Below, piece by piece: positions 1-6,099 of a DNA stretch of 10,144 bases (position 1 is the stretch's first letter; every line of letters begins with the position of its first letter). The translations under genes were made by a program, and so were the position numbers. A model generated the notes under the pieces. That model was not told the DNA's origin. It saw only the letters and a program-made list of their open reading frames with translations, and made no database searches. The stretch covers positions 1 through 10,144 of the forward strand of contig JAFRZQ010000064.1 in the NCBI GenBank assembly GCA_017442465.1, in the 5' to 3' direction. This DNA is from Anaerotignum sp. (GTDB taxonomy: Bacteria; Bacillota; Clostridia; Lachnospirales; Anaerotignaceae).

Positions 1-746
1 ATGATGTTCTGGCGGTAAATACCCTGGATGACCAGGAAGAAGTTGCAAATATCTTCAAGAAATATAACTGGATGGCTCTGCCTGTGACAGATAAGGAAGG
101 CAGAATGGTCGGCATCATCACTGTCGATGACATCGTGGACGTTATCGAACAGGAGACCACAGAAGATATGGAACTGATGAATGCTGTCCTGCCCTCTGAT
201 GATGAATATTTGAAAATGAGCGTTACAGCACTGGCGAGAAACCGTATCCCCTGGCTGTGTGTTCTGATGATCTCCGGTACATTGAGTGCCTTTGTAATCG
301 GGATGTATCAGGAACTCTTGGATTCCGTTGTTGTACTTTCCAGTTTTATGACGATCATCACCGGTACAGGTGGTAACGCCGGCTCCCAGGCATCTGCCAT
401 GATCATTCGTGGTCTTGCCCTGGGCGAAATTCAGATGCGTGATACCTTGAAGGTTGTATTCAAAGAACTGCGGGTCGGTGCACTCTGTGGTATTGTTCTG
501 GCAATCGTCAATATGGCGAGGATGACTTTCTTTGATAACGGTACTCCTTTTAATATTGACCTGACTGTTTCTATCAGTATGGGTGTTGCGGTTGTTCTGG
601 CAAAAACGCTGGGTTGTAGTTTGCCTATTCTGGCGAAGGCGGTAAAACTGGACCCTGCTATGATGGCAGGTCCTCTGATCACTACGGTGGTCGATGCCAT
701 CGCACTGGTGGTATATTTCAGTATTGCAACCACATTGATTTTATAA
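1..746 (+). CDS. mgtE: Magnesium transporter MgtE, 3' part (5' end outside window)
   Basis: This is a CBS-domain-gated Mg2+ channel of the inner membrane. The frame is open from base 3, so 247 C-terminal residues are visible and the true start lies upstream; the ATG at 72 is internal. The first ~55 residues are the end of the second CBS domain (…MALPVTDKEGRMVGIITVDD…), which in this family senses cytosolic Mg2+. A connecting helix follows, then the membrane domain starting near PWLCVLMISG, with about five hydrophobic segments. Two family hallmarks are present: GGNAGSQ at fragment residues 123-129, and the pore-lining segment DPAMMAGPLITTVVD at 217-231, whose leading Asp corresponds to the conserved selectivity Asp of MgtE. 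The stop at 744-746 runs directly into a terminator. The gene is convergent with bioY. Upstream regulation cannot be seen. Family assignment is very secure. Confidence 0.96.
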   Translation, partial: DVLAVNTLDDQEEVANIFKKYNWMALPVTDKEGRMVGIITVDDIVDVIEQETTEDMELMNAVLPSDDEYLKMSVTALARNRIPWLCVLMISGTLSAFVIGMYQELLDSVVVLSSFMTIITGTGGNAGSQASAMIIRGLALGEIQMRDTLKVVFKELRVGALCGIVLAIVNMARMTFFDNGTPFNIDLTVSISMGVAVVLAKTLGCSLPILAKAVKLDPAMMAGPLITTVVDAIALVVYFSIATTLIL

Positions 747-749
747 TGA

Positions 750-785
750 AAAAGCCTTTGGAACGCTAATGTTCCAAAGGCTTTT
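750..785. terminator. Bidirectional rho-independent terminator between mgtE and bioY
   Basis: The arms 750-764 and 771-785 form a perfect 15-bp stem (AAAAGCCTTTGGAAC with its complement) around a 6-base loop, GCTAAT. The A-run at one end and T-run at the other make it work from either side, so it can stop mgtE on the + strand and bioY on the - strand. The bioY stop codon (784-786 on the - strand) overlaps the outer end of the stem. Confidence 0.92.
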
Positions 786-1305
786 ACTGTTTTATATATA
801 GTCTGATTTTCCTTCCGATATAAGAAGCAAGGATGATTTTGAGGATATCCAGAGGCAGGAACACCAGCATCCCTGCAGGCAGGGCGGAAAGAAAGGAGAT
901 GCCTGTTGTGTTTGCCATCCAAAGAGTGCCGAGGGTATACATCACCAGTGTGCCGAGGAACATTCCGATGACCTGTATGGAAACAGCAGAATATTTCTGT
1001 ACGAACCAACTGCTGATACCTGCCAGAAAAAGATAACCGATCAGGTATCCGCCGCCGGGAGCGGCAAAGCGGCTGATGCCTGCCATGTATCCGGAAAAAA
1101 CAGGAAGTCCTACGGCACCGAGAAGAAGATAAATCCCAACAACGGTAAGGACCTGTCTGGGATTCAGTATGTATGCTATCAGATAGAGGACGAAAGTGGC
1201 CAGTGTCAGTGCAACAGAACTGACGGGGACAGGGATACTGATGGGCGCAAGGATGCAGAGAACAGCCGCCATCAGGGCAATGCGTGTCATGGTCGTAGTT
1301 TTCAT
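784..1305 (-). CDS. bioY: BioY, biotin-specific S component of an ECF transporter
   Basis: A 173-residue integral membrane protein, the usual BioY length, that binds biotin and works with an ECF energising module (EcfA/EcfA'/EcfT) to import it. About six hydrophobic segments are visible. BioY hallmarks are GLPVFSG at residues 66-72, PGGGYLIGY at about 83-91, and the C-terminal FLPLDILKIILA, equivalent to the family's FLPGDLLK motif. The start is supported by GGAGG (1313-1317 on the complement) 7 bases upstream of the ATG. No ECF ATPase or biotin synthesis genes lie in the window, so the gene looks like a stand-alone S component that shares an energising module encoded elsewhere (inference). 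It is divergent from the zinc-ribbon gene, with a strong promoter at 1341-1369, and its 3' end overlaps the terminator shared with mgtE. Confidence 0.94.
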   Translation of the reverse strand: MKTTTMTRIALMAAVLCILAPISIPVPVSSVALTLATFVLYLIAYILNPRQVLTVVGIYLLLGAVGLPVFSGYMAGISRFAAPGGGYLIGYLFLAGISSWFVQKYSAVSIQVIGMFLGTLVMYTLGTLWMANTTGISFLSALPAGMLVFLPLDILKIILASYIGRKIRLYIKQ

Positions 1306-1331
1306 CCGTTTTCCTCCATTTCTTACGTATA

Positions 1332-1370
1332 ATAGACAAAATATTAAAGAGTTTATTAAATCTTGTCAAT
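1332..1370. promoter_or_regulatory. Imperfect dyad over the bioY promoter, candidate operator
   Basis: ATAGACAA (1332-1339) and TTGTCAAT (1363-1370) are inverted repeats matching at 7 of 8 positions, with weaker matches further in (ATATTA against the complement of TTAAAT). The dyad spans the bioY -35 and -10 boxes and the likely start site, where a repressor would block transcription. Biotin genes of Bacillota are often repressed by BirA, but the spacing (23 bases) and arm sequence do not match the classic TTGTnAACC-N15-GGTTnACAA operator. It is therefore a candidate only; AT-rich chance symmetry is possible. Confidence 0.3.
1341..1369 (-). promoter_or_regulatory. Sigma A-type promoter of bioY
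   Basis: On the - strand a consensus -35 TTGACA (complement of 1364-1369) is followed after exactly 17 bases by TAATAT (complement of 1341-1346), one mismatch from TATAAT-type boxes in both sequence and spacing logic. Transcription would start near 1334, leaving a leader of about 28 bases before the ATG. That is too short for a riboswitch, so any regulation is more likely by a repressor. Confidence 0.75.
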
Positions 1371-1374
1371 GCTC

Positions 1375-1403
1375 TTTTCAAAAACCAAGCGGTGTGATAT
1401 GAT
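1375..1403 (+). promoter_or_regulatory. Extended -10 promoter of the zinc-ribbon gene
   Basis: TTTTCA (1375-1380) is followed after 17 bases by TATGAT (1398-1403). TGA sits directly before it (1395-1397), giving the TGn element of an extended -10 promoter, which offsets the weak -35. The -35 boxes of this promoter and of the divergent bioY promoter are only 5 bases apart, so polymerase or regulator binding at one could affect the other. Confidence 0.5.
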
Positions 1404-1443
1404 AACGGAAATTATCGGTATATTTTCGAAAGGAGAAATAAAA

Positions 1444-1884
1444 ATGGCAAGAACCTGCAAAAAATGCGGCGGCGCGGTAAAAATGGAAGATCAGTTCTGT
1501 ATGCACTGCGGGGTGCCTTTGGAAAAAGAAGAAGCGATCAGAGAGGAATATGGAAAAACAGACAGACGAAATGACAATAAAGCAGAAGTGTTATCCATGG
1601 GGGATTATCTGCTGATGCTGATCCTGCTGGCGATCCCTGTGGTGAATATCATTGCTTGTATCATCTGGATCATTGGCAGTAACTGCAACCCCAATCGAAA
1701 GAATTTCGCCAAGGCATGGTTGATCCTTACAGTGATTGGTACGATTCTGAGCGGCATTTTTGCGTTTGGGTTGTTCCAGTTCATTGTCATGGATCATCCT
1801 GTCAATATCCATGAGCATATTGAATACAGCATTCCGGAACAGCAGTTTATTGACAATTTTCTGATGGAACTGAATGAGGTTTAA
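1444..1884 (+). CDS. Small zinc-ribbon protein with two membrane segments, function unknown
   Basis: A 146-residue protein with an N-terminal zinc ribbon: Cys5-x2-Cys8 and Cys19-x2-Cys22 (CKKC…CMHC), followed by a charged linker (about 27-50). Two hydrophobic helices follow at about 54-78 and 90-116, separated by the polar loop GSNCNPNRKNFAKA. The C-terminal tail (about 117-146) is acidic and partly amphipathic. The loop and flanking helices (IPVVNIIACIIW … NPNRKNFAKAWLI) resemble a short two-helix membrane module common in small Bacillota proteins of unknown role. The chosen ATG has AGGAG at 1431-1435, 8 bases upstream; earlier in-frame starts lack such a site and would begin upstream of the likely transcription start. 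The gene has its own promoter and terminator, so it is monocistronic. No function can be assigned beyond probable Zn2+ binding and membrane location. Confidence 0.85.
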   Translation: MARTCKKCGGAVKMEDQFCMHCGVPLEKEEAIREEYGKTDRRNDNKAEVLSMGDYLLMLILLAIPVVNIIACIIWIIGSNCNPNRKNFAKAWLILTVIGTILSGIFAFGLFQFIVMDHPVNIHEHIEYSIPEQQFIDNFLMELNEV

Positions 1885-1890
1885 TGAAGA

Positions 1891-1918
1891 AAGAGTGCCG
1901 GTTTTTGGCACTTTTTTT
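1891..1918 (+). terminator. Rho-independent terminator after the zinc-ribbon gene
   Basis: The core stem AGTGCC/GGCACT (1894-1899 with 1907-1912) encloses the loop GGTTTTT. Pairing extends outward as AAG against TTT with one G-T pair. A seven-T run (1912-1918) follows. It lies 7 bases after the stop codon and insulates lonB from the gene upstream. Confidence 0.88.
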
Positions 1919-1922
1919 CGTT

Positions 1923-1952
1923 GGCATAAAATAAAGGCTTTCAGAGATACTA
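1923..1952 (+). promoter_or_regulatory. Forespore-type (sigma G/F-like) promoter candidate for lonB
   Basis: GGCATA (1923-1928) resembles the forespore -35 box (GYATA/GHATR). After 17 bases comes GATACTA (1946-1952), six of seven matches to the sigma G -10 box CATACTA. The fit to a sigma F -10 box (GGnnAnA…) is poorer. A vegetative reading is weak: TTGGCA at 1921-1926 lies 21 bases from TACTAT. B. subtilis lonB is known to be expressed in the forespore under sigma F. Transcription would begin near 1958-1960, only a few bases before the ATG at 1962, which favours the GTG start at 1983. Confidence 0.5.
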
Positions 1953-1970
1953 TTTCCAAGAATGGAAAAA

Positions 1971-1974
1971 GGAG
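1971..1974 (+). promoter_or_regulatory. Ribosome binding site that decides the lonB start
   Basis: GGAG, within AAAAAGGAGATGA, lies 8 bases before GTG 1983. The alternative ATG at 1962 has no Shine-Dalgarno sequence upstream, and this site would fall inside its coding region. Confidence 0.75.
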
Positions 1975-1982
1975 ATGAGAAT

Positions 1983-3614
1983 GTGGATCTGTTATGGGGT
2001 GCACAGATGCTGTTTTTTTGCATGGGGGCGTGGTATTTCTGGAAAAACTGCAGGAAGAAAAGCGGGGAAGGGCTGAAATTTGAGGATAATATGGTGGAGA
2101 TGGACAGGCTGGAAATGATGCGGGAGGAGGCTTTGACGGTGCCTTTGTCAGAACAGACGCGTCCGAAAAGCCTGGAGGAGATCATTGGTCAGGAGAAGGC
2201 GATCAAAGCCTTACGGGCAGCCCTCTGCGGGCCGAATCCTCAGCATATCCTGATCTATGGCCCGCCGGGGGTAGGCAAAACGGCAGCGGCAAGACTGATC
2301 CTGGAGGAGGCCAAACAGAGAAAAGATTCCCCCTTTCAGGAAAAGGCAAAATTTGTGGAGATCGACGCAACGACACTGCAGTTTGATGAGCGGAATATTG
2401 CAGACCCTTTGCTGGGGTCTGTGCATGATCCCATTTATCAGGGAGCAGGAGCTTTTGGACAGGCAGGTATCCCGAGACCCCATCCCGGTGCGGTATGTGA
2501 AGCCCATGGCGGGGTTTTGTTTATCGATGAGATCGGGGAACTGCATCCGGTTCAGATGAATAAGCTGCTGAAGGTGCTGGAAGACAGAGTGGCACACTTT
2601 CAGAGCAGTTATTACAGCCGCAGGAACCGAAATATCCCGCCTTATATCCATGAAATTTTCAAAAATGGCATCCCGGCAGATTTTCGCCTGATCGGGGCGA
2701 CCACCCGCAGTCCCCACGAGATGCCGGAAGCACTGCGTTCCCGCTGTACAGAAATTTTCTTTGATCGGCTGGACAGACATTCCGTGGAAAAAATAGCGGA
2801 AAACAGTCTGCGGCGGGCAGGCCTGACCTATGAAGCGGGATTGTGTGAAAAAATCGCCTGTTATGCTACGGGCGGCAGGGATACCGTGAATCTGGTGCAG
2901 TCGCTGACTTCACTGGCGTGGCTGGAGGGGAAATACTGTGTTACGGCAGCAGACCTGGAATGGGCGGCGGAAACAGGGAAATATCAGATGATCTATCAGA
3001 AAAAGATCCCTGAAAAGCCGCTGATCGGTGTAACCAATGGTTTGGGGGTACAACCCAATGGAGGGGTTCTTCTCTCTGTGGAAGCGGTGGTGAAAAAAGG
3101 AGAAAGGGGCCTGACCGTAACAGGTATTTTGGAAGAGGAAGAGATCAAAAGCCGGCAGGGCAGCAGCCGGCGAAAGAGCAATGCCCGTTCTGCGGCGGAA
3201 AATGTGCTGACACTGATGGAACGGTTTGGTTTTTCCGGCGGGGATTATGGGGTGCATCTCAATTTTCCGGGAGGTATCCCTATAGATGGCCCTTCGGCAG
3301 GGGTGGCTATGTTTCTGGCAGTGTATTCCGCTTTTGCGGAAACGCCTGTGCCAAATGATATCGCCCTGACAGGAGAGATCAGCATCCATGGGCAGGTGCT
3401 GCCTGTGGGTGGTGTGGAGGAAAAACTGGAGGCTGCAAGAGAGGCTGGAGCGGCGCGTGTTTTCATCCCGAAGGAAAACTGGAAGGAAAGTTATGAGAAA
3501 CTGGAAATCAAGGTCATCCCTGTAGAAACGGCTGAGGAACTGCTGGGGTTTGTTTTTTTGCCGGAGAGCCTGGCGGAAGGGATGGAACTCTTGAACGAAA
3601 AGGGGATTTCTTAA
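1983..3614 (+). CDS. lonB: ATP-dependent protease LonB
   Basis: A membrane-anchored AAA+ serine protease of the LonB type, 543 residues from the GTG start (550 from ATG 1962). B. subtilis LonB, known as a forespore protease, has nearly the same length. From the GTG: a hydrophobic N-terminal segment (about 2-20, LLWGAQMLFFCMGAWYF) followed by basic residues and no LonA-type substrate domain. Then come PLSEQTRPKSLEEIIGQ (54-70), Walker A GPPGVGKT (93-100), Walker B VLFIDE (178-183), sensor GATTR (238-242), arginine finger region LRSRC (251-255), and the protease domain with DGPSAG and GGVEEK. These give catalytic Ser438 and Lys481, 43 residues apart as in other Lon proteases, so the enzyme should be active. 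It lies immediately upstream of lonA, as in B. subtilis, but terminators on both sides make it a separate unit. The stop codon lies in the loop of its terminator. Confidence 0.95.
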   Translation: MDLLWGAQMLFFCMGAWYFWKNCRKKSGEGLKFEDNMVEMDRLEMMREEALTVPLSEQTRPKSLEEIIGQEKAIKALRAALCGPNPQHILIYGPPGVGKTAAARLILEEAKQRKDSPFQEKAKFVEIDATTLQFDERNIADPLLGSVHDPIYQGAGAFGQAGIPRPHPGAVCEAHGGVLFIDEIGELHPVQMNKLLKVLEDRVAHFQSSYYSRRNRNIPPYIHEIFKNGIPADFRLIGATTRSPHEMPEALRSRCTEIFFDRLDRHSVEKIAENSLRRAGLTYEAGLCEKIACYATGGRDTVNLVQSLTSLAWLEGKYCVTAADLEWAAETGKYQMIYQKKIPEKPLIGVTNGLGVQPNGGVLLSVEAVVKKGERGLTVTGILEEEEIKSRQGSSRRKSNARSAAENVLTLMERFGFSGGDYGVHLNFPGGIPIDGPSAGVAMFLAVYSAFAETPVPNDIALTGEISIHGQVLPVGGVEEKLEAAREAGAARVFIPKENWKESYEKLEIKVIPVETAEELLGFVFLPESLAEGMELLNEKGIS

Positions 3615-3634
3615 GAAATCCCCCTTCCTTTTTT
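3602..3634 (+). terminator. Rho-independent terminator of lonB, stop codon in the loop
   Basis: GGGGATTTC (3602-3610) pairs perfectly with GAAATCCCC (3615-3623) around the loop TTAA, which contains the lonB stop codon TAA (3612-3614). A CTTCC stretch and then six T (3629-3634) follow. The T-run starts 5 bases after the stem, so efficiency may be moderate. It separates lonB from the lonA promoter directly downstream. Confidence 0.75.
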
Positions 3635-3644
3635 GCGGCAGCGT

Positions 3645-3673
3645 TTGACCAAACCCTACATTTGTTGTATACT
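3645..3673 (+). promoter_or_regulatory. Sigma A-type promoter of the lonA operon
   Basis: TTGACC (3645-3650) is followed after 17 bases by TATACT (3668-3673), each one or two bases from consensus at ideal spacing. Transcription would begin near 3680 and give an 85-base leader before lonA. No CIRCE element is visible, and only a single heptad resembling a CtsR half-site (TTTGACC, 3644-3650) overlaps the -35, so heat-shock control is not shown by the sequence. Confidence 0.8.
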
Positions 3674-3694
3674 ATTTATTTAAGGTGGAATCGT

Positions 3695-3748
3695 ATGCAG
3701 TTCTGCCTGTTGCAAAAGAAATACTGTTGTTTTGAAATGAAACATTGA
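3695..3748 (+). CDS. Possible 17-codon Cys-containing leader peptide upstream of lonA
   Basis: The short frame ATG 3695 to TGA 3746-3748 encodes MQFCLLQKKYCCFEMKH. It is preceded by AAGGTGGA (3682-3689), a good Shine-Dalgarno match 5 bases before the ATG, and starts about 15 bases after the predicted transcription start. It ends 17 bases before the lonA ATG, close enough for translational coupling or for ribosome stalling to affect the lonA binding site. Three of 17 residues are Cys, including an adjacent pair. No attenuator hairpin is evident between it and lonA. It could be chance in a leader of this length; nothing beyond position and binding site supports it. Confidence 0.35.
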   Translation: MQFCLLQKKYCCFEMKH

Positions 3749-3753
3749 TATAT

Positions 3754-3760
3754 GAGGTGA
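3754..3760 (+). promoter_or_regulatory. Ribosome binding site that decides the lonA start
   Basis: GAGGTGA lies 5 bases before ATG 3766 (8 bases from the AGG core). An in-frame TTG at 3745 precedes this site and has no binding site of its own, so ATG 3766 is taken as the start. Confidence 0.85.
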
Positions 3761-3765
3761 AGAAA

Positions 3766-6099
3766 ATGGAGAAAAAACAACCGATCATCGTGCCGATGAT
3801 CGCTTTGCGCGGTCTGACCGTATTCCCCGGTATGGCCATCAGTTTCCCCGCCGGCAGACAGAAATCCCTGGATGCCCTGCAGGCGGCGGAAGAAAATGGG
3901 AAAGAAATTTTTCTGGTGACACAGAAAGACCCTGCGAATATGGACCCCTCCAGAAATGATCTGTATGACATCGGTGTTCTGGCAGAGATCAAGCAGGTGC
4001 TGAAACTGCCCGGTAACCTGACTCATGTGATCGTGGAAGGGAAGTCCCGCGGCCGACTCCTGAATATCCATGTGAGAAACTGCGACTATGGTGAAATCAC
4101 CACCATCCCTCAGGATTTTGACGAGGAGCCTTCTGAACACGTACAGGCCATCATGAAGATCGCAGTGGAAGAGTATGAAAACTATCTGAAACTGGCACCG
4201 AATACAGCGGCTATGGATCTGATGGGCAATGTGGTTGCAGCTACAAAACCTGGTCAGCTGGCAGATGTGATCGCCGCCGGTCTGGAACTGGCTTATAACC
4301 GCAAGCAGGAATTTCTGGATATCCTGAATCCTTTTGAACGACTGGAAGCAGTCATCATGCTGATGCAGAAGGAACGTCAGGTGCTGGATATCAAGCGTGA
4401 GATCGAAGAAAAAACAAAGCAGAAGATCGACCAGAATCAGAGAGAATATTATCTGAGAGAAGAACTGAAAGTGATCCAGGAAGAACTGGGCGATAAGGAC
4501 GGCGTTGGTGCCGATGCAGCGAAATACCGCAAACAGCTGGAAGAAAAGAATCCCCCTGAACATATAAAAGAAGTGGTGGATAAGGAAATCGACCGAATGC
4601 TGAAGATCCCTGTGACATCCCCTGAATCCAATGTTGCCAGAACGTATATTGAAACCATGCTTTCCCTGCCCTGGACAGAAACCACGGAGGAGATCTTTGA
4701 TCTGAAAAAGGCAGCAGAGATTCTGGACGAAGACCATTATGGCATGAAAAAGGTGAAGGAACGTATTCTGGAATATCTGGCTGTTCGTAAAAATGCTCCT
4801 GAGGAAAATGCGACCATCCTTTGTCTGGTGGGGCCTCCCGGTGTTGGTAAAACATCCATTGCCCGTTCCATTGCAAAGGCACTGAACAGAAAATATGTGA
4901 GAATGTCTCTGGGCGGCGTGAAGGACGAAGCGGAAATCCGCGGCCACAGAAGAACATACATCGGCGCCATGCCCGGCAGAATCATCAATGCCATGAAGAT
5001 GGTGGGTACGGTAAACCCTCTGATGCTGCTGGATGAAGTGGATAAACTGGGCGTTTCCCATAACGGTGATCCTGCGGCAGCCCTCCTGGAAGTGCTGGAT
5101 CCTGAACAGAACAGCACATTCCGCGATCATTTTGTGGAACAGCCCTATGACCTGTCTAAGGTGTTGTTCATGTGTACCGCAAACAGTCTGGAAACCATTC
5201 CCGGCCCTCTGCGTGACAGAATGGAAATTATTGAGTTGTCCAGTTATACTTCCAATGAAAAACTGCATATTGCAGAAAACCATCTGGTAGCAAAACAGAG
5301 AAAACGCCATGGTCTGACAGCAAAACAGCTGAAATTCAAGTCCGATGCCATTGATGCCATCATCGACGGCTATACCAGAGAAGCGGGTGTGCGTCAGCTG
5401 GAAAGAGTGATCGGCGAAGTTTGCCGTAAAGCAGTAACGACTATACTGTCCGGCGAAAAGAAATCCATGACGGTTTCCGCAAAGAATCTGGAAGACCTGC
5501 TGGGCACAAGAAAATTTATGCCCGAAACCATCTACAGCAAACCTCAGGTGGGTATCGTAAGAGGTTTGGCATGGACAAGAGTTGGCGGTACTACATTGTC
5601 CGTAGAAGTAAACTGTATGCCCGGTGAAGGCAAGTTCAAGGTAACAGGCAATCTGGGCAAGGTGATGCAGGAATCTGCGGACGCAGCCATCAGCTTTATC
5701 CGCTCCAGATACGAAGAATTCAAACTGGAATCCGATTTCTATAAAAAGAATGATATACATATCCATATCCCTGAGGGCGCAACACCAAAGGATGGCCCTT
5801 CCGCAGGGGTTACCATGGCAACAGCCATGATCTCTGCTCTGACAGGCATTCCTGTAAGAAATGATGTTGCTATGACAGGGGAAGTGACTATCCGCGGCAG
5901 AGTACTGGCGATCGGTGGTCTGCAGGAAAAAGTGCTGGCGGCGAAAAAAGTCGGCATCAAGACCGTTGTTCTGCCTAAGGAAAACGAAAAAGACCTGAAC
6001 GAGATCCTGCCTGAAATCAAGGAAGGCATGGAATTCGTTCTGGCAGAAACCATGGACGATGTATTGAAAGTGGCACTGGTGAAAGGGGAAAAGGCATGA
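3766..6099 (+). CDS. lonA: ATP-dependent protease La (LonA)
   Basis: A cytoplasmic homohexameric AAA+ protease that degrades misfolded and regulatory proteins. From ATG 3766 it has 777 residues, full length for the family. Domains in order: N-terminal LON substrate-binding domain (about 5-200, starting IVPMIALRGLTVFPGM); a helical, coiled-coil-like linker (about 195-300); an AAA+ core with Walker A GPPGVGKT (356-363) and Walker B LMLLDEVD (419-426); and the C-terminal protease domain with KDGPSAG and IGGLQEK. With this start the catalytic dyad is Ser679 and Lys722, 43 apart, the same numbers as in E. coli Lon. The gene leads an operon: its TGA overlaps the engB ATG (ATGA). A promoter at 3645-3673 and a long leader precede it. 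No residue essential to the family is missing, so an active protease is expected. Confidence 0.98.
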   Translation: MEKKQPIIVPMIALRGLTVFPGMAISFPAGRQKSLDALQAAEENGKEIFLVTQKDPANMDPSRNDLYDIGVLAEIKQVLKLPGNLTHVIVEGKSRGRLLNIHVRNCDYGEITTIPQDFDEEPSEHVQAIMKIAVEEYENYLKLAPNTAAMDLMGNVVAATKPGQLADVIAAGLELAYNRKQEFLDILNPFERLEAVIMLMQKERQVLDIKREIEEKTKQKIDQNQREYYLREELKVIQEELGDKDGVGADAAKYRKQLEEKNPPEHIKEVVDKEIDRMLKIPVTSPESNVARTYIETMLSLPWTETTEEIFDLKKAAEILDEDHYGMKKVKERILEYLAVRKNAPEENATILCLVGPPGVGKTSIARSIAKALNRKYVRMSLGGVKDEAEIRGHRRTYIGAMPGRIINAMKMVGTVNPLMLLDEVDKLGVSHNGDPAAALLEVLDPEQNSTFRDHFVEQPYDLSKVLFMCTANSLETIPGPLRDRMEIIELSSYTSNEKLHIAENHLVAKQRKRHGLTAKQLKFKSDAIDAIIDGYTREAGVRQLERVIGEVCRKAVTTILSGEKKSMTVSAKNLEDLLGTRKFMPETIYSKPQVGIVRGLAWTRVGGTTLSVEVNCMPGEGKFKVTGNLGKVMQESADAAISFIRSRYEEFKLESDFYKKNDIHIHIPEGATPKDGPSAGVTMATAMISALTGIPVRNDVAMTGEVTIRGRVLAIGGLQEKVLAAKKVGIKTVVLPKENEKDLNEILPEIKEGMEFVLAETMDDVLKVALVKGEKA

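Noticed and set aside
1306..1333. Riboswitch in the bioY leader
   Set aside because: The predicted leader is only about 28 bases, too short for any known riboswitch.
431..1381. 316-codon open frame on the - strand spanning mgtE and bioY
   Set aside because: It overlaps the convincing BioY frame on the same strand, crosses the terminator at 750-785 and reads as His/Cys/Arg-rich noise.
3644..3650. TTTGACC heptad as a CtsR heat-shock operator at lonA
   Set aside because: CtsR sites need two heptads spaced by 3 bases. Neither neighbouring position (3634-3640 or 3654-3660) has a second copy, so this is only a half-site that coincides with the -35 box.
3745..3747. TTG as the lonA start
   Set aside because: It lies before the GAGGTGA binding site and lacks one of its own. 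ATG 3766 fits the site, the family length and the Ser679/Lys722 numbering.
3676..5766. 696-codon open frame on the - strand opposite lonA
   Set aside because: It lies fully antisense to a textbook lonA with intact catalytic motifs. Its translation is rich in Phe, His, Gln and Cys with no recognisable domain, and it has no upstream binding site or promoter. Codon bias of lonA explains the lack of stops.
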